Of a stretch of DNA of 6,673 nucleotides, positions 3,713 through 6,673 are shown in pieces. The notes beneath the pieces were generated by a model. The model was not told the origin of the DNA. It saw only the letters and a program-made list of their open reading frames with translations, and did not search any database. Positions within the stretch are counted from its first letter, which is position 1, and each line of letters starts with the position of its first letter. Origin of the DNA: Kangiellaceae bacterium (GTDB lineage Bacteria > Pseudomonadota > Gammaproteobacteria > Enterobacterales > Kangiellaceae); contig JASBTO010000197.1 in assembly GCA_030148365.1 (NCBI GenBank), forward strand, positions 1 to 6,673, in the 5' to 3' direction. Position numbers and translations under genes: made by a program.

Positions 3713-6673
3713 AATACTTGCGTGCTCAAGTACCGGGAGCTGATGCTGGGTCTGGCGACAGCCCTGTTGGTGAGTCTGCCGGCCCAGGCCGATGATACAG
3801 AAGTTTATCTCGGGGTCTCGGATACCGGCAAGAGCAAACCCAACGTCCTGTTTGTGCTCGATACCTCCGGCTCAATGGGTTGGGATGTTGCCGGCAATAA
3901 ACCTGAGGAGTCGGGTTTTACGCCGCCGGCCCGTTTGAGCATCGTTCGTCAGGCCCTGATCGAAGTCCTCAACAATTCCGATGACATCAATGCCGGTCTG
4001 ATGAATTTCCCCACCCGGTATACCGTTACCGATAAAGATGACAAAGAGGAAACCCATCTGGGGTCCCGCGTGCTTTATCCGCTCCGGGACCTGAATGCGG
4101 CGCCGTTTTCGATCGCAGGTGGCGCTGCGAACGCGCGGGAAGAATTGATTGATATCATCGAAGGCCTCAATGCGGCCAACGGCACCCCGGCGCTGAATGC
4201 CCTGACGGAAGCCGCTTTCTATTATCGGGGTGACGATGTCTATTACGGCATCCAGAATCCAACGGCCCTGAGCCACGCAAAATCCTGGGCTGGAGTCCCG
4301 CCCGCCTATTTGTCGCCGTTTCAGGCCGACGCCCAGTGCGTGACTGATCATATTGTCTTTTTGTCGGACGGAGAGCCCAATAACATCAGGAAGTACCAGA
4401 CCAACAAGACCCGGGAGATTTTTGACGGAACCGGATACGGCTGTGATCACAAGAGTAGCGGCAAGGATTGTGCCTACGAACTGGCCAGATTCATGGCCGC
4501 CGAAGATCAGAGGTCGGGAGACGGATTTGACGACAAGCAGACCGTCAGGACCCACACCATCAGCTTCGCGATCCCCGAGGGGGAGAGTTCCTACAAGTTT
4601 CTGGACAAACTGGCGGATGAGGGCATGGGCGATTTTTACACGGCCGATGACGTAAATGAACTGGTCGCCGCCTTCAATTCGATTGTGGCCGCGGCAACGG
4701 GCAGCAGCACTTTTTCGGCGCCTGGCGTGACGGTCAGTCAGGTCAATCGCCTGGCGAATGACAACCACGTCTACTTTGCCCTGTTCAACCCGCAAAACAG
4801 CAGCAGTTGGGGCGGCAACCTGAAAAAGTATCAGATTGCCGACAACAGGATTTACGGGCAAGGTGATCCGGAATCGACGCCACCCGCGGTGACCGAAACC
4901 GGCGAGTTTTCCGCCGCCGCCGGGGTTCGGAGTTTCTGGAGCGGTGCCGATGACAAGGAAAAGATCACGGCCGGCGGTGCTGCCAACAAATTGTCCATGC
5001 CCAGAAGTGTCTATAGTGACGTGTCGCCGGCAGATACCGGTTCCAACAATCTGGATCACGCCACAAACCGGCTTTCCGTGGAAACCGGTTCCGATAATTC
5101 CGCCAATCTGACCAAGGAGTTGTTCGGCATTGCCGACAACCCCCTGTCAACGGCGGATGAGACGGCCCTGCGCAGGGCGATACGCTGGGCTAACGGCTAT
5201 CAGGTAGACGATGCCGGCGATGGCACCAGCGCCCGCAAGACCTACGGTGATCCCCTGCATTCCAACCCTTCGCTGGTCAACTACAAGGACGGCGAGGTCG
5301 TCAAACCGATTGTATTTGTCACCACCAATGACGGTTATCTGCATGCGGTGAATGCCGGGAACGCCGTCGACCATGGCGACGGCAGCAGCGAGGATGGCAC
5401 GGAACTCTGGGCCTGGGTGCCGAGGCAATTGTTGAACAACATACCCGCACTGGTTGATGCCGAAGATTTCATCAGCAGCAACCATATCTATGGCCTCGAT
5501 GGCCAGATGACCATTTATACCCGCGATACCGACGGTGACGGTCTGATCAGCCATGCCGCCGGTGACCGGGCATTCCTGTATGTCGGTATGCGTCGGGGTG
5601 GAGTCAATTATTACGCGCTGGATATCAGCGACCCGGATAATCCGCAAATCATGTTTACCCTTACCGGCGACCCGGAGCAGAGTGCCGCAGCAGAGGCCTA
5701 CAAGGGCAAGACCGTCTTCGTCGAAGGTCTCGGTCAGACCTGGGCCAAACCGGTGATCGGCAACATAAGATGGGACGGCAGCGAACGCCTGGTAATGATT
5801 GTCAGTGGTGGCTATGACACCAGCCAGGATCAGGCGGATCGGGAAGCTTTTGCGAGCCTGGATACCCGGGGTAACGACATTTTCATTATCGCCGCGGACG
5901 GTGATCAGAAAGGCAACGTCCTGTGGCGGGCCAGCACCGATACCGATGAGGACAATGGTGGTGCAGGCGCAGTCATGAGCAACCTCAACTACAGCATTCC
6001 GTCTCAGGTGACGGCCCTCGATTTCACCGGCTCCGGGCTCGTCGAACGCTTCTACGCCATCGATATCGCCGGTCAGGTATTCCGGTTTGACGTCAACAAT
6101 GACAGCAATGGCGGCGCTGCGGCGGATCTCGTCAAGGGTGGTCGCATCGCTGACCTGCGGGAGGATCTGGGCGATGCCAATGGCGTTGCCAATAATCGTC
6201 GTTTCTTCAATCCCGTGGATGTGGCGTTTGTCAGGCGCCCCGCGGGCAAAAGCTTTGCGGCCCTGGCAGTCGGTTCCGGCTACCGTGCTCACCCCATCGA
6301 CATGAATATCACGGATCAATTTTATGTCTTGCGGGACACAGCCCTGATGCCGGACGAGTTTCCGGACGAGATAGGTCGTATCAATCTTGTTGACGTCACC
6401 AGTCGCGCAGACGAAGGGGCGGAAGTGACCGCGGAACTGGAGGACGATTCTGACGCTGCGGACTATTACGGCTGGTATATAAATCTCGAGGCCAGCGGGG
6501 AAAAAGCCTTGTCCGGCGGCCTGATCTTCAACAACCGGGTGATCTTCACCAGCTACAAACCGGACACCGGGACGGATGCCTGCGAACCGGCGGTCGGCAA
6601 GGGCCGGTTGTATGTGATGAATATCGTCAACGGTGAGCCATTGCTGGTATCAGACGGTACGCTGGAACACGGC
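3710..6673 (+). CDS. pilY1: Type IV pilus tip adhesin/biogenesis factor PilY1 (3' end outside window)
   Basis: 988 codons are open to the window edge; the family usually exceeds 1,000 residues, so a modest C-terminal part is missing. A Sec signal peptide covers residues 1-27 (hydrophobic core from about Leu11, cleavage after A-Q-A). A von Willebrand factor A domain spans roughly 44-330, with a complete metal-ion site: D51-T-S53-G-S55, Thr159 in NGTPAL and Asp220 in FLSDGEPN. Cysteines 210, 245 and 254 lie in it. The PilC/PilY1 beta-propeller begins near 510 with YGDPLHSNP (512-520), then TTNDGYLHAV, an Asp-rich DTDGDG loop (606-611) and GMRRGGVNYYALD (626-638). The usual calcium loop position (771-779) reads D-F-T-G-S-G-L-V-E, lacking two of the aspartates. 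PilY1 sits at the pilus tip with the minor pilins, promotes pilus extension, and acts in adhesion and surface sensing. An RGD at 173-175 is probably incidental. Confidence 0.96.
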   Translation, partial: MNTCVLKYRELMLGLATALLVSLPAQADDTEVYLGVSDTGKSKPNVLFVLDTSGSMGWDVAGNKPEESGFTPPARLSIVRQALIEVLNNSDDINAGLMNFPTRYTVTDKDDKEETHLGSRVLYPLRDLNAAPFSIAGGAANAREELIDIIEGLNAANGTPALNALTEAAFYYRGDDVYYGIQNPTALSHAKSWAGVPPAYLSPFQADAQCVTDHIVFLSDGEPNNIRKYQTNKTREIFDGTGYGCDHKSSGKDCAYELARFMAAEDQRSGDGFDDKQTVRTHTISFAIPEGESSYKFLDKLADEGMGDFYTADDVNELVAAFNSIVAAATGSSTFSAPGVTVSQVNRLANDNHVYFALFNPQNSSSWGGNLKKYQIADNRIYGQGDPESTPPAVTETGEFSAAAGVRSFWSGADDKEKITAGGAANKLSMPRSVYSDVSPADTGSNNLDHATNRLSVETGSDNSANLTKELFGIADNPLSTADETALRRAIRWANGYQVDDAGDGTSARKTYGDPLHSNPSLVNYKDGEVVKPIVFVTTNDGYLHAVNAGNAVDHGDGSSEDGTELWAWVPRQLLNNIPALVDAEDFISSNHIYGLDGQMTIYTRDTDGDGLISHAAGDRAFLYVGMRRGGVNYYALDISDPDNPQIMFTLTGDPEQSAAAEAYKGKTVFVEGLGQTWAKPVIGNIRWDGSERLVMIVSGGYDTSQDQADREAFASLDTRGNDIFIIAADGDQKGNVLWRASTDTDEDNGGAGAVMSNLNYSIPSQVTALDFTGSGLVERFYAIDIAGQVFRFDVNNDSNGGAAADLVKGGRIADLREDLGDANGVANNRRFFNPVDVAFVRRPAGKSFAALAVGSGYRAHPIDMNITDQFYVLRDTALMPDEFPDEIGRINLVDVTSRADEGAEVTAELEDDSDAADYYGWYINLEASGEKALSGGLIFNNRVIFTSYKPDTGTDACEPAVGKGRLYVMNIVNGEPLLVSDGTLEHG

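Noticed and set aside
4226..4234. RGD tripeptide (173-175) in PilY1 as an integrin-binding motif
   Set aside because: It sits in the VWA domain next to Thr159, not at the site described in P. aeruginosa PilY1, and a tripeptide is easily found by chance in a protein of nearly 1,000 residues.
3872..5059. Long minus-strand open frame of 395 codons opposite pilY1
   Set aside because: It is antisense to a clearly coding PilY1 frame with signal peptide and metal-site motifs. Its translation shows no recognisable domain; such frames are common opposite GC-rich genes.
5147..6319. Long minus-strand open frame of 390 codons opposite pilY1
   Set aside because: The same reasoning applies: the plus strand encodes the conserved propeller motifs across this whole stretch.
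1..6673. CRISPR array, insertion sequence, tRNA or rRNA
   Set aside because: I saw no regularly spaced repeats, transposase-like frames, terminal inverted repeats or cloverleaf-like sequence.

Overview
The window reads as a chromosomal segment of a Gram-negative gammaproteobacterium, GC-rich with mostly CTG/GCC-type codons. IspH is close to the E. coli protein at every active-site position. It is followed by a minor-pilin operon in the order known from Pseudomonas aeruginosa and relatives (fimU-pilV-pilW-pilX-pilY1). The PilY1 subtype, with the GMRRGG propeller signature, is one I associate with marine gammaproteobacteria such as Marinobacter or Shewanella relatives. I cannot name the genus.

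Layout, all on the plus strand: (1) bases 1-82 hold what may be the last codons of an upstream gene, possibly fkpB, whose reading frame fails to stop before ispH. (2) ispH, 83-1015, is a complete isoprenoid-biosynthesis enzyme. (3) 1016-1210 is a 195-base gap that probably holds the pilin promoter, including a possible tandem LytTR/AlgR-type site at 1095-1124. (4) 1211-3688 carries four minor-pilin genes, fimU, pilV, pilW and pilX. The first three are joined by 4-base GTGA stop/start overlaps, and pilX follows pilW after 5 bases. (5) 3710 to the window end is pilY1, open for 988 codons and cut off by the window edge. No gap is longer than 300 bases and I see no real gene on the minus strand; the long minus-strand frames are antisense shadows of pilY1 and ispH.

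The pilus genes encode parts of one machine. FimU, PilV, PilW and PilX are inner-membrane prepilins processed by the prepilin peptidase; in studied species they form a priming complex at the pilus tip with the large adhesin/mechanosensor PilY1. PilE and the peptidase are not in this window.

The main anomaly is an in-frame TGA at codon 50 of pilX, at a position that aligns with a conserved arginine in relatives, with 150 intact codons after it. Further points are a degenerate calcium loop at the usual PilY1 site, a FimU without the GRxR DNA-binding signature of transformation-type FimT, and disturbed sequence around the upstream gene tail and the IspH N-terminus. I found no convincing wholly new system; this is a recognisable type IV pilus tip operon with specific departures from the norm.
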